Source of the DNA: RGIG9060 sp045645985 | GTDB lineage: Bacteria > Spirochaetota > Spirochaetia > Treponematales > Treponemataceae | DNA: 64,000 nt | Direction: 5' to 3' | Assembly: GCA_045645985.1 (NCBI GenBank) | Contig: JAZRJV010000020.1 | Coordinates: 1-64,000, forward strand | Shown: positions 1-9,025 of the stretch, piece by piece | Numbering within the stretch: position 1 is the stretch's first letter | How the letters are laid out: each line of letters opens with the position of its first letter | Position numbers and translations under genes: made by a program | Notes under the pieces: model-generated | Seen by the model: the letters and a program-made list of their open reading frames with translations, nothing else | What the model was told of the DNA's origin: nothing | Databases searched by the model: none

Positions 1-5
1 GTACT

Positions 6-1409
6 GTCAGAACAATTTGACCTGTTTAAGGGATTAAGACATTCCTCACGGAATTTTTCATAAAATAATTCTTTCATGTCAGAACAATTTGACCTGTTTA
101 AGGGATTAAGACAGTTGACCAGTTATTTAAGAGGTTTACAGATATTCCAGTCAGAACAATTTGACCTGTTTAAGGGATTAAGACAGACTTACAGTAACAA
201 GAGTCTACGTACAATGTACCCGTCAGAACAATTTGACCTGTTTAAGGGATTAAGACTTTCTGTTGTTCTATAACATAATCATATAATTGATGAGTCAGAA
301 CAATTTGACCTGTTTAAGGGATTAAGACTCACCATCTTCGTTAAAACGTGTAAAGCCACTTGTGTCAGAACAATTTGACCTGTTTAAGGGATTAAGACCT
401 GGATTCTTGCCTGATAATACACTACAGCATAAGGAGAGTCAGAACAATTTGACCTGTTTAAGGGATTAAGACCTGTTTACCTTATGGAAATTATCACCGT
501 CAAATGAATAGTCAGAACAATTTGACCTGTTTAAGGGATTAAGACTTAACTGTCGTACCATTTGTAAGCTCAATAAATTTCTTGTCAGAACAATTTGACC
601 TGATTTAAGGGATTAAGACAAGAGGAATGCTTCAACACGAATTCTTGTAACGTCTGCCAGTCAAAATAGTAGACCTGATTTAAGGGATTAAGACTCAGTG
701 ATTAATCAGAATCTTATGTCGATATTTTAGCGTCAAAATAGTAGACCTGATTTAAGGGATTAAGACCACCAATGCTTCTTTCATTGTTAATTCTCTCATG
801 TCAGAACAATTTGACCTGTTTAAGGGATTAAGACTCACACCATTCCAAGATGTGATTGTCATTCTCACGAGTCAGAACAATTTGACCTGTCTAAGGGATT
901 AAAACAAGGCATCCTCAGTTTTAATTTCTTGTCGTCGTGAATGTCAGAACAATTTGACCTGCTTAAGGGATTAAGACTTTAGTTGAATCTTTTCGGAACC
1001 CTTGCGTCAGGGTCGGTCAGAACAATTTGACCTGTACAAGGGATTAAGACGATATGCTTTTAGCTGCACCTTTAACGAAGTAACCAGTCAGAACAATTTG
1101 ACCTGTCTAAGGGATTAAGACATTTTTCTTTCTATTGACATAACGTTTCTCCTGTGTCAGAACAATTTGACCTGTTTGAGGGATTAAGACTTGTAACGAT
1201 CATCAAATGGTCCATCACAACTGTAGATTCTAGTCAGAACAATTTGACCTGCTTAAGGGATTAAGACTGTTCAAAAAATAAGATGATATCAATTTCATCT
1301 GTAGTCAGAACAATTTGACCTGTTTAAGGGATTAAGACGCATTTTTCCACCCCTTATGCCTAGTAATCTAAAGGGTCAGAACAATTTGACCTGCTAAAAG
1401 GATTGAGAC
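6..1409 (+). CRISPR. CRISPR array 1 (20 repeats, 19 spacers)
   Basis: A 35-nt repeat beginning GTCAGAACAATTTGACC and ending AAGGGATTAAGAC starts at 6, 78, 150, 222, 294, 364, 438, 511, 584, 660, 732, 800, 871, 943, 1016, 1087, 1156, 1233, 1304 and 1375. Spacers are about 34 to 40 nt. The leader is on the left: the first five bases of the window match the bases just before array 2, and repeats decay to the right (the last repeat at 1375 ends in a mutated GGATTGAGAC). The leader itself lies outside the window. Repeats at 660 and 732 are a variant with a different 5' half, and the one at 584 is a 36-nt hybrid. The last 8 bases, ATTAAGAC, would form the crRNA 5' handle; type III use is inferred from the neighbouring card1. 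Confidence 0.98.
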
Positions 1410-1557
1410 AATAATCAATACTAAGGAGATTTAATGAGAAAATTAAAAAATCGTAATGTATAATTTCAGAAAAATAAGTGTTAATAAAAGAGATTCTCGG
1501 TAGGTTGTAAATGTTGATATCTTTTTTTTACAAAGAAAAATAAGGAAAAATATTTTT

Positions 1558-2679
1558 ATGGAAAAAACAACATGTATAATATCATTAATTAGTGAACAAA
1601 CAATACCTAATGTACAGTTTATCAAATGGTATCTATCAAATTATCAAGAAAATGTTTATTTGCTTTTTCTTACAACAGAAAATATGGATAAAAAAGATAA
1701 AAAATTGCATATCCTTAACGCCTTGTCTAAAGGGAAGCCTCAATTTCAACATTTCTCATTACAAACAGATGAGAATAATATTGATAAAACAATAGAACTA
1801 CTAGAAAAACATTTTAAAAATTACCAATATGATAAAATTGTTGTTAATATTACAGGTGGTACAAAGTTGATGTCTTTGGCTACTTATCAGTACTTTTATG
1901 GTAAAGAAAATACTAAAATTTTTTATCAACCAATAAAAAAAGCATTACAACAATTATACCCAGAAAAGAAAAAATACGATATGTTTGAAATGTTAACTAT
2001 CGGAGAATTTCTAAAAGCACATGGAATTAAATATAAGTATAATAATAAGTGTATAAAAGATTGGGATTATAACAAATTAGTTTACGATTTGCTAATTGAA
2101 AAAAATAGAAATAAAATAAAAAGTGTAGTTTCTCTTCAAAATCAAGATTGGTATAAAAAATTTTTTAAGAAAAATAATTCTTTAGATTTAACTAAAATTG
2201 ATAAATCTAAACTAAAGTCATTAACTCCAAAAATCGATAAAGAGGAATTATGTAACTTGGTTCAAGAATTTTCATTTAATCCTGCTTGTATAAAACAAAA
2301 AGAGATTTTTTATATTGCAGGTGGCTGGTTTGAAGAATATGTTTATCAAAAAGTATGTAACGAATTTGATTGTATAAATGAATCAAATGTAGCAATAAAT
2401 GTTTCTATTGAAAAAGGCAAAGATAAAAACGAATTAGATATTATCTATCTTGATATTGATAATCAACTTAATGTAATCGAATGTAAAAGTTTTATAGATG
2501 AAAAAAATGGAGCTGAGGTTCTAAATAATGCTCTTTATAAACTTCAAGCAATAATAAAAACGAAGTTTGGATTATTAGTAAAACATCATTTCTACACAAA
2601 AAGTATTATCGAAAAAGATACGCCATTGAATAGAGCAAAAGAATTTGGTATTACCATAATTGATGGAAGAGAAATATAA
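1558..2679 (+). CDS. card1: Card1-family CARF-domain nuclease (type III CRISPR ancillary effector)
   Basis: A 373-aa protein with an N-terminal CARF fold (residues about 1-145; ligand-pocket segments near 8-18 and the NITGGTK segment at 97-103) and a C-terminal PD-(D/E)xK nuclease (GGWFEEYVY at 255-263, ELD at 292-294, IECK at 307-310). The predicted active-site residues D294, E308 and K310 match the numbering I recall for T. succinifaciens Card1, which is activated by cyclic tetra-adenylate and cuts nucleic acid during type III CRISPR defence. The protein is therefore very probably an intact ortholog. It lies between two CRISPR arrays read in the same direction. An AAGGA-like ribosome site precedes the ATG. 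No cyclic-oligonucleotide-producing Cas10 is in the window. Family membership is close to certain; activity is inferred. Confidence 0.93.
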   Translation: MEKTTCIISLISEQTIPNVQFIKWYLSNYQENVYLLFLTTENMDKKDKKLHILNALSKGKPQFQHFSLQTDENNIDKTIELLEKHFKNYQYDKIVVNITGGTKLMSLATYQYFYGKENTKIFYQPIKKALQQLYPEKKKYDMFEMLTIGEFLKAHGIKYKYNNKCIKDWDYNKLVYDLLIEKNRNKIKSVVSLQNQDWYKKFFKKNNSLDLTKIDKSKLKSLTPKIDKEELCNLVQEFSFNPACIKQKEIFYIAGGWFEEYVYQKVCNEFDCINESNVAINVSIEKGKDKNELDIIYLDIDNQLNVIECKSFIDEKNGAEVLNNALYKLQAIIKTKFGLLVKHHFYTKSIIEKDTPLNRAKEFGITIIDGREI

Positions 2680-2738
2680 TAATAAATCAAACAAACAGCA
2701 AAAAATTTTTATTAATTTTGTCAATTTTTGATTATACC

Positions 2739-2777
2739 TTCTCCCATAAAGTATAAGACAAATACTTTATGGGAGAA
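2739..2777 (+). promoter_or_regulatory. Perfect hairpin covering the ribosome binding site of the 65-aa ORF
   Basis: Two 15-nt arms (2739-2753 and 2763-2777) are exact reverse complements around a 9-nt loop. The right arm contains GGGAGAA, the ribosome binding site of the ATG at 2783, so the stem would hide it from ribosomes. No U-run follows, which argues against a simple terminator. It could be a translational switch or a protein-binding operator. Confidence 0.7.
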
Positions 2778-2782
2778 ATTTT

Positions 2783-2980
2783 ATGAAAAATATCATTAAC
2801 TCATTACCTTCAACTATAACAAATCCTGACTTTTGTGGAATATTAGATTTATCATCAGCAATTAAAGATATTGTTGCAGTTGTAGATTTTTCAAGTAATA
2901 TTTTAGAGTCAATTACAAAAATTGTTGAAACCAAAAATAATAGAGATGTTTCAATTGCATCATTAGTTAATATGCCGTAA
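2783..2980 (+). CDS. Small hypothetical protein (65 aa) between card1 and CRISPR array 2
   Basis: A 65-aa acidic, mostly helical protein with no cysteine cluster, signal peptide or clear membrane segment; I do not recognise a family. The start is supported by GGGAGAA six bases upstream. That site is inside a perfect hairpin (2739-2777), so expression is probably controlled at translation. A TTGTCAA element at 2718-2724 resembles the shared island promoter element but with a weaker downstream half. The gene ends just before the leader of array 2. Its position suggests a link with the CRISPR locus, but nothing in the protein shows a role. Confidence 0.55.
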   Translation: MKNIINSLPSTITNPDFCGILDLSSAIKDIVAVVDFSSNILESITKIVETKNNRDVSIASLVNMP

Positions 2981-3219
2981 TTTAAACTTTACAGAATAAT
3001 AAAATGATGGTAAACTTTAATAGTTGAAGGATTTTTGACATACGCAAACCTAAAAATTTCAACGGAGGTTTGCGATTTTTTATTTTCTTGTATTACAAGG
3101 ATTTACAATGATGAGCTACGATTTTAGAGTCAAAAAATGCAATTTTCCTCATTTTTTAGGGGAGGTTTGCGATTTTGCCATTTTAATTCTTTATAATACA
3201 AAGACTTACAAGGGGTACT
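2981..3219 (+). promoter_or_regulatory. Leader region of CRISPR array 2
   Basis: About 240 bases without a gene, directly upstream of the first repeat of array 2. A hairpin at 3043-3074 has arms CGCAAACCT and AGGTTTGCG and is followed by a T-rich run (ATTTTTTATTTT), so it may end transcription of the small ORF. The right arm and the bases after it (3064-3110) are repeated imperfectly at 3161-3211, directly before the array. The last bases, GGGGTACT, match the start of the window before array 1. Leader identity is inferred from position, orientation and repeat decay. Confidence 0.75.
3064..3211 (+). repeat. Imperfect direct repeat in the CRISPR leader
   Basis: Copy A (3064-3110) and copy B (3161-3211) both start GGAGGTTTGCGATTTT and end in ATTACAAGGATTTACAA-like and ATACAAAGACTTACAA-like segments. 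Copy B abuts the array. Confidence 0.65.
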
Positions 3220-4822
3220 GTCAGAACAATTTGACCTGTTTAAGGGATTAAGACTCAAAGATTTGAACGACTTGGTCCTCTTTGAGAAGAGGGTCAGAAC
3301 AATTTGACCTGTTTAAGGGATTAAGACTCGCGTAGTCTTACGGCCTCTAGTATAAAATCGTTGGTCAGAACAATTTGACCTGTTTAAGGGATTAAGACAC
3401 ATATTTATCCTCGACAAATTCGGAATGGCCAGACCGGTCAGAACAATTTGACCTGTTTAAGGGATTAAGACCGACCCATAGTATCAGGTTCTTCCTTCTC
3501 TTGTTCAGGTCAGAACAATTTGACCTGTTTAAGGGATTAAGACATTATTAGAATCTTCAATAGATGACTCTACTTCTCGGTCAGAACAATTTGACCTGTT
3601 TAAGGGATTAAGACCAGCATATCTCGTGTTGCACAGATCTTTTCGTACTTGTCAGAACAATTTGACCTGTTTAAGGGATTAAGACTTTTACGTGGAGTTT
3701 CTGCAGTAATTAAGTTTCCAGGTCAGAACAATTTGACCTGTTTAAGGGATTAAGACATGAAAGAACTAACATTACTTTTTTCATATTAATCCCTGTCAGA
3801 ACAATTTGACCTGTTTAAGGGATTAAGACCCAATTTCAGAAATAGTAGCATTACCAAGTGTTCGTCAGAACAATTTGACCTGTTTAAGGGATTAAGACTT
3901 TGTTTCTTCGAGAGACACGATGGAAATTTTTCGGTCAGAATGATTTGACCTGCTTAAGGGATTAAGACTGAAATCAGAATCTGCCTTTCGTTGATTGTCT
4001 ATCAGGTCAGAACAATTTGACCTGCTTAAGGGATTAAGACTTGCCATCTTGTTTTTTTCCATTCTTTATAATTTACCAGTCAGAACAATTTGACCTGTTT
4101 AAGGGATTAAGACAATTTTAAAATCCATACGGATCCTCTTTCTACTAAGTCAGAACAATTTGACCTGTCTAAGGGATTAAGACCTACGAAAGTAGATATT
4201 CAATTATGTTTATAAACAAGTATTCAAATTAGAGACCTGATTTAAGGGATTAAGACTTGTATAGCAATAACTATTGATACACGGTTTTTCGAGTCAGAAC
4301 AATTTGACCTGTTTAAGGGATTAAGACTCGCCCCATGCGATCTACGATTTTAGTGATTTCTGGTCAGAACAATTTGACCTGTTTAAGGGATTAAGACTTG
4401 TATAGCAATAACTATTGATACACGGTTTTTCGAGTCAGAACAATTTGACCTGTTTAAGGGATTAAGACGTGGAGTACGTGTGCGAAATCCACATTGTCCA
4501 AATGTCAGAACAATTTGACCTGTTTAAGGGATTAAGACTCAAGAGTAACACTAACTCTATTCATCTCCACACCTGTCAGAACAATTTGACCTGTCTAAGG
4601 GATTAAGATTCTATCACTTTCTTAATTGATTCATACATAATCGTAACTGTCAGAACAATTTGACCTGTTTAAGGGATTAAGACCGAAGTTTTCCAGTCAT
4701 TATATTTACGAATTCTTTATGTCAGAACAATTTGACCTGCTTAAGGGATTAAGACATAACATAGTAATTCATATTGACCTCCTTAGTCTAAAGTCAGAAC
4801 AATTTGACCTGTTTAAGGGATT
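3220..4822 (+). CRISPR. CRISPR array 2 (23 repeats, 22 spacers)
   Basis: The repeat is the same as in array 1, with starts at 3220, 3293, 3364, 3437, 3509, 3580, 3651, 3722, 3795, 3864, 3934, 4006, 4079, 4149, about 4222, 4293, 4363, 4434, 4504, 4575, 4649, 4721 and 4793. The first ten repeats are uniform and changes accumulate to the right. The last repeat breaks off at about 4822, which fixes the leader on the left. The repeat at 4222 has a different 5' half. The spacer at 4257-4292 is identical to the one at 4398-4433. Confidence 0.98.
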
Positions 4823-4898
4823 TACGGGATAGTTTTGGACTGTCGAGTTTTCGTTAAAAATTCGAGAAGTAAAAATTATTAAAAATTTTTTATAAATT

Positions 4899-4931
4899 TT
4901 GTCAATTTTTTACATTTATTTACTCTAATAA
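4899..4931 (+). promoter_or_regulatory. Shared TTGTCAA-N20-TTATA-type element upstream of the HNH-like gene
   Basis: TTGTCAA at 4899-4905 is followed by CTC at 4923 and TAATAATA from 4926, 27 bases after the first T. This is the same register as at least five other copies in the window (one more is offset by one base). It probably acts as a promoter or activator site for the gene at 5113. Confidence 0.6.
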
Positions 4932-4964
4932 TATAGAGATTATGACACAGAGTGTTTTTATTAG

Positions 4965-5067
4965 AAAATTGTAAAGATTTCTATCTAAATTGCTGGTAGA
5001 AATATACAATTTTTAATAAAAGCTTTTCTTAAGTTGATGATAATTAAAATTATTAGTTAAACTTAAG
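4965..5067 (+). other. Two stem-loops in the 5' leader of the HNH-like gene
   Basis: Stem-loop 1 (4965-5013) has outer arms AAAATTGTA and TACAATTTT and an inner pair ATTTCTA and TAGAAAT. Stem-loop 2 (5028-5067) has arms CTTAAGTT and AACTTAAG with a second inner A/T pair. Both lie between the putative promoter at 4899 and the ATG at 5113, so the mRNA would carry a long structured leader. No known riboswitch was recognised. Confidence 0.5.
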
Positions 5068-5112
5068 TTTCTGTGAATTTCGAATGTAATCAATATTTAT
5101 GGAGAGAAACAA

Positions 5113-6204
5113 ATGAAAATTGAAGAATTTAGAGAATGGTTAAAAAATCAAGGATACAAACCTAATGTTGTAAATGCACGAGTAGGGAATTGTATTACAG
5201 TATCTAATTATGAAGGTGATTTAGACATTTTATTTGCTAAAGATGAATGTCGGGATTTAATAAATCGTCTAAATTATTCAGCTGAAGATGAAAAAAACAA
5301 TGTACCTGTTAGACACAAAGTTCATATCAATGGAAATAAAAGAAAGGGCTCTGCAACATTAAAACAAGCAGTAAAATTATATGTACGATTTTTAAACAAT
5401 GAAACATTTTCTGTAAAAACTACACAGCAAAAAGATTCTCGTAAAATTGACTGGCCTACTTGGGAATTGCCAACAGAAGAAGAATCTTATCATCTAGCCA
5501 AAATTATTACAAAATATGTTAAATTCCTTAATCCTGAAATTATTGCAAGAATTGTAGATGAAAATGCAAAACTCGCTTCTACTTTTTATTCTAGATTGAA
5601 ATCAAAGGGAATAGATCCAGAATTATATATTTGGGATAAGAACTCTTGCTGTTTTCCTGGAGTTCGTAGATATGCAGGAAGTTCTGAAATCGCTGCCCAC
5701 AGAAAAAGAATGGAAATTTCTTCTGTAGAAGATGCAATCGCTTTAGATGATAATGATTATCCTAAACAAATTTGGTCATTTATTTTTAGAGACAAGCAGT
5801 TTAGTAAATATGGACCTTCAGGATATAGTCTTGCTCACTTAATTGACCATAAAAAAGAAAAAAATAGAATGAAAGACGAATTTATTTTTTTAGATAATCA
5901 TGTTTTTGAAAAAACTTTTTATGGTCTTTATACATGTGCATCAAATTCTGTGTATGTTCCTAATAACTTGATGAAACCAACAGATTTCAATGAATCTATC
6001 AGAAATTTACTTATCCGAAAAGCCGAATCTTTGTATGGAAATTATTGCAATCTAGTTCCATCGTATATAAAAGTAAAAGAACCAGTTGATTCAAAATGGA
6101 ATATCGAAAATTTTGAATGGTCAACACCAGTAGGTACAACTGATAATCTTGATGATTTTTTTACATTCCGTAATAAAAAATTAGATGAAATTTTTAACAA
6201 ATAA
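5113..6204 (+). CDS. HNH-like endonuclease, putative
   Basis: A 363-aa protein. The C-terminal third looks like a beta-beta-alpha-metal (HNH) nuclease: HLIDHK at 242-247 followed about 40 residues later by YVPNNLMKP (281-289), a pattern typical of HNH restriction-like enzymes. The N-terminal region (1-100) is basic and resembles the helical N-terminal parts of integrase-like DNA-binding proteins. GGAGAG precedes the ATG. No methyltransferase is adjacent, so this may be a solitary nuclease. It sits directly after CRISPR array 2 but is preceded by its own promoter-like element and structured leader. The nuclease call rests on motif reading only. Confidence 0.6.
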   Translation: MKIEEFREWLKNQGYKPNVVNARVGNCITVSNYEGDLDILFAKDECRDLINRLNYSAEDEKNNVPVRHKVHINGNKRKGSATLKQAVKLYVRFLNNETFSVKTTQQKDSRKIDWPTWELPTEEESYHLAKIITKYVKFLNPEIIARIVDENAKLASTFYSRLKSKGIDPELYIWDKNSCCFPGVRRYAGSSEIAAHRKRMEISSVEDAIALDDNDYPKQIWSFIFRDKQFSKYGPSGYSLAHLIDHKKEKNRMKDEFIFLDNHVFEKTFYGLYTCASNSVYVPNNLMKPTDFNESIRNLLIRKAESLYGNYCNLVPSYIKVKEPVDSKWNIENFEWSTPVGTTDNLDDFFTFRNKKLDEIFNK

Positions 6205-6224
6205 GTTGGAGTTGTAAGTAATAT

Positions 6225-6271
6225 AAAAATACTTCTTGGCGAACATATTTGTTGGTCGGGAAGTATTTTTT
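6225..6271 (+). terminator. Terminator of the HNH-like gene
   Basis: Arms AAAAATACTTC (6225-6235) and GAAGTATTTTT (6260-6270) form a perfect stem ending in a T run, about 20 bases after the stop codon. Confidence 0.8.
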
Positions 6272-6274
6272 TGT

Positions 6275-6311
6275 GGTGTCTCATTAAATGAGACACCAAG
6301 TGTGCTATAAT
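6275..6311 (+). promoter_or_regulatory. Palindromic operator and -10 box of the DUF1810 gene
   Basis: An 11-bp inverted repeat (arms GGTGTCTCATT and AATGAGACACC around a single A, 6275-6297) lies directly upstream of TATAAT (6306-6311), which is only six bases from the ATG at 6318. The site is placed as a repressor operator. The mRNA would have almost no leader. Confidence 0.55.
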
Positions 6312-6317
6312 AAACCT

Positions 6318-6734
6318 ATGAACTATGATTTACAAAGATTTCACAAAGCACAAATTTTTGATTATCCTGTGGCACTTGGCGAGATAAAAAATGGACAAAA
6401 AGAAAGTCATTGGATGTGGTATATTTTCCCTCAGTTAAAAGAACTTGGATATAGTTCTACAGCGAAATATTATGGTTTGACAAAGGACGAAGCGAAAGCT
6501 TATCTCAAGGATGAAATTTTGAAATCTCGACTGATAGAAATTTCTCAAGTCTTGCTTGAATTGAAAAGTAACGATGCAACAGAAATTTTTGGTTATCCTG
6601 ATGATTTGAAATTGAAATCTTCCATGACGCTGTTTTCAGAAATTGCACCAGAGATTGAAGTTTTCAACAAAGTTTTGGAAAAATTTTTTTCAGGCAAAAA
6701 AGATTATAAAACGGTTGAGTTGTTAAAAAAATAA
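6318..6734 (+). CDS. DUF1810 family protein
   Basis: A 138-aa protein with the DUF1810 signature: start YDLQRFHKAQ, then the HWMWYIFPQLKELGYS segment and a C-terminal region with DLKLKSSMTLF. The family (sometimes labelled calpastatin-like) is widespread and its function is unknown. I use the ATG at 6318 and not one ten codons upstream, because family members begin at this point and because the -10 box would otherwise be inside the gene. The palindrome upstream suggests it is repressed under some condition. Confidence 0.9.
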   Translation: MNYDLQRFHKAQIFDYPVALGEIKNGQKESHWMWYIFPQLKELGYSSTAKYYGLTKDEAKAYLKDEILKSRLIEISQVLLELKSNDATEIFGYPDDLKLKSSMTLFSEIAPEIEVFNKVLEKFFSGKKDYKTVELLKK

Positions 6735-6824
6735 TTTTATGTGATTTTCAAAATTCAAATTTTTGCCTTATAAAGTGAGAAATTTATATTGAATTGTGAT
6801 ATAATAGTCTTTCCGAGGTGAAAA

Positions 6825-8984
6825 ATGAAGCAACTAAAAGAAAATTTAGAAAGAATTTTGAAAGTTCGAGATGCTGATTTAGGTCTTTTTATTCTTGCGA
6901 TGCATTCTCTAATTGAACGAACTCTCAAAGAAAAATATGGAATTAAAAGCTACGATTCAGAAAATACTTTTGGAAAACTTATAGATAGATATACAACTGA
7001 ATTTTACGAAACTCATGCTAAACCAATTTTTCCTGGTTCTGAAAAATTAACACTTCCTAAACGAGAATGGAATTTATTACAGAGTTTAAATAAAATTATT
7101 AAAAATCACGAATTGGCAAATGATGTTCGGCATAGATTTGAAACAAAATCTGAAGAAGATGCTCAAGCGACAGTAAAATGCTTTTTATCATTTGCAGAAG
7201 CGGAAAACTGGACAAATTTAGATGCGCTAAATAAATTGAAACGAGAACTTGATAATTGGGATTCACATAGTCCTTATCAAAGTGCAGAACTTACAAAAGC
7301 GATAAATCAAATTAAATTGTTAAAATCACAAAATGAAAATCTTGCAGAAAAAGTAAATAATTTGGAAGATTTACAAAATCAATTAAATTTACTTACTTTA
7401 CAAGAAAAAACTTTGAAAGCAGAACTTGCATTAAAACAAGAGCAACTTTCAAAAAAAGATTCAAAAGTTGATGAACTTAGAAAAAAATCAAATGAAATTA
7501 TTTCAAAGTTGAAAGATTATGAAACTACAAAAGAATATATTTCTCAGTTAGAAAAAATTGCATTTTACACCAAAACTCGTCACGACTATGAAGCATCCGT
7601 TATCAAACTTACAAACGAACAATCAGAAATTTTAGAACAAGTAAAATTGAATAAAGATTATCTTATCAAAGGTTCAGCAGGAACTGGAAAATCTTTGGTG
7701 CTTTTAAAAACTTTGGAAAAAGCAATCAACGAAAAAAAACAGGAGCTTGAATTTTCAACAATTAAAAATCATTTTAAACTTTTAACTTACACAAAAAGTC
7801 TTGTAAAATATAATCAGTATGTTACAAAAATTTTAGGAACAGAAGTTCCAACTGATTCTATTACAACTGCCGACGCATTTCTTTTTTCAATGTTAAGAAA
7901 ATTTTTTCCATCAAAAAAAATTTGTTATGATTTCGATATTTCATTTAAGTCTTTTTTTAATCATAAAAAACTTTCAAGTGAAGAATTGTTTGTTGAGTTT
8001 AATGAATTTATTTGGGCAAACAATATTTCTAAAGAAGATTATGTTGAAAAAGTTTGCGACCGTATCGGAATGAAAAATCCAATTAAGAAAACCGACAGAG
8101 CGTTAATTTGGAAATCTTTAGAACAAGCTGAAGAAGGTCTTGAAGAAAATAAAACTTGGCCACGAAATTTTGCCGCAAAAAAAATAATCGAAGCAATGAA
8201 GCTTTCAAAAGAAAATGACGATACAGATTTTTGTACAGAATATTCTTTTGTAGATGAAGCGCAAGATTTGCCACCAGTAATTCTTTCTCTTGTAAAAGAG
8301 TCTACAAAACAATGTGTTTTTCTTGCAGGGGACAGCGACCAGTCAATTTACAGAAAAGGTTTTAGTTGGAATAAATCTGGTATTGATATTAAAGGTCGAA
8401 CAAAAATTCTTAAAACAAATTTTAGAAATACAAATCAAATTCACGAATTTGCAGAGTCCTATCGTAAAAATTTTAAGAACATGGACAAAACAACAAAGCC
8501 TCTTGCATTTAGACCAGGTCCGCCAGTTGAACTTACTATTTCAAAAAATTCAAATGATTTAAATTTACAACTTATTCAACAAGTAAAACTTCTGTTAAAC
8601 ATTTTAAAATATGAAGAAGAAAATATTTGTATTATCGCAAATCAAAAACAAAAACTTGATAAAATCAAAACTCTTTTAGAATCTAAACTAGGTGTTAAAA
8701 GCATTCAAATTGCTGATACTGATTTTGACTTTGCCGAAACAAAAGGTATCAGACTTAGCACAATGCAAAACTGTAAAGGATTAGATTTCCCTGTTGTTTT
8801 ATTTGTGGCTGATCACAGAATCCAAGGTGCAGAAGAATTATCTTGTTTTGATTCAGAAACATATTATGAACAACAATACAATATGGTTTATGTTTGTTTA
8901 ACTCGTGCTATGGAAATGCTTCATATTTTTACTATAGAAACAACTGAATTTAAACCATTTAAAGATTTGACTATCACAGAATAA
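6825..8984 (+). CDS. UvrD/PcrA-like SF1 helicase with N-terminal helical and coiled-coil region
   Basis: A 719-aa protein. Residues 1-145 form an all-helical domain like the DUF4145/HEPN-like N-termini of some restriction helicases; 155-245 is a coiled coil rich in K and E; from about 255 it is an SF1A helicase with Walker A GSAGTGKS (283-290), Walker B VDEAQD (476-481), GDSDQSIYRKG, and the C-terminal NMVYVCLTRAMEML motif. It is shorter than housekeeping UvrD. The promoter has TATAAT just upstream, and the ribosome site is GAGGTG. It is followed within 45 bases by a MoxR-type ATPase, a VWA protein and an unknown protein, all co-directional, so it probably belongs to a four-gene unit. Confidence 0.85.
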   Translation: MKQLKENLERILKVRDADLGLFILAMHSLIERTLKEKYGIKSYDSENTFGKLIDRYTTEFYETHAKPIFPGSEKLTLPKREWNLLQSLNKIIKNHELANDVRHRFETKSEEDAQATVKCFLSFAEAENWTNLDALNKLKRELDNWDSHSPYQSAELTKAINQIKLLKSQNENLAEKVNNLEDLQNQLNLLTLQEKTLKAELALKQEQLSKKDSKVDELRKKSNEIISKLKDYETTKEYISQLEKIAFYTKTRHDYEASVIKLTNEQSEILEQVKLNKDYLIKGSAGTGKSLVLLKTLEKAINEKKQELEFSTIKNHFKLLTYTKSLVKYNQYVTKILGTEVPTDSITTADAFLFSMLRKFFPSKKICYDFDISFKSFFNHKKLSSEELFVEFNEFIWANNISKEDYVEKVCDRIGMKNPIKKTDRALIWKSLEQAEEGLEENKTWPRNFAAKKIIEAMKLSKENDDTDFCTEYSFVDEAQDLPPVILSLVKESTKQCVFLAGDSDQSIYRKGFSWNKSGIDIKGRTKILKTNFRNTNQIHEFAESYRKNFKNMDKTTKPLAFRPGPPVELTISKNSNDLNLQLIQQVKLLLNILKYEEENICIIANQKQKLDKIKTLLESKLGVKSIQIADTDFDFAETKGIRLSTMQNCKGLDFPVVLFVADHRIQGAEELSCFDSETYYEQQYNMVYVCLTRAMEMLHIFTIETTEFKPFKDLTITE

Positions 8985-9025
8985 TGATTATATTCAAAAT
9001 GTAAAAAAATTTATTGAGGTTTAAT

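Noticed and set aside
76..273. 65-aa frame inside CRISPR array 1
   Set aside because: It is only repeat units read through in frame; the repeated peptide follows the CRISPR repeat.
1434..1463. Ten-codon frame with a good AAGGAGA ribosome site just after array 1
   Set aside because: Too short to support as a gene; could be a remnant or leader peptide, no other evidence.
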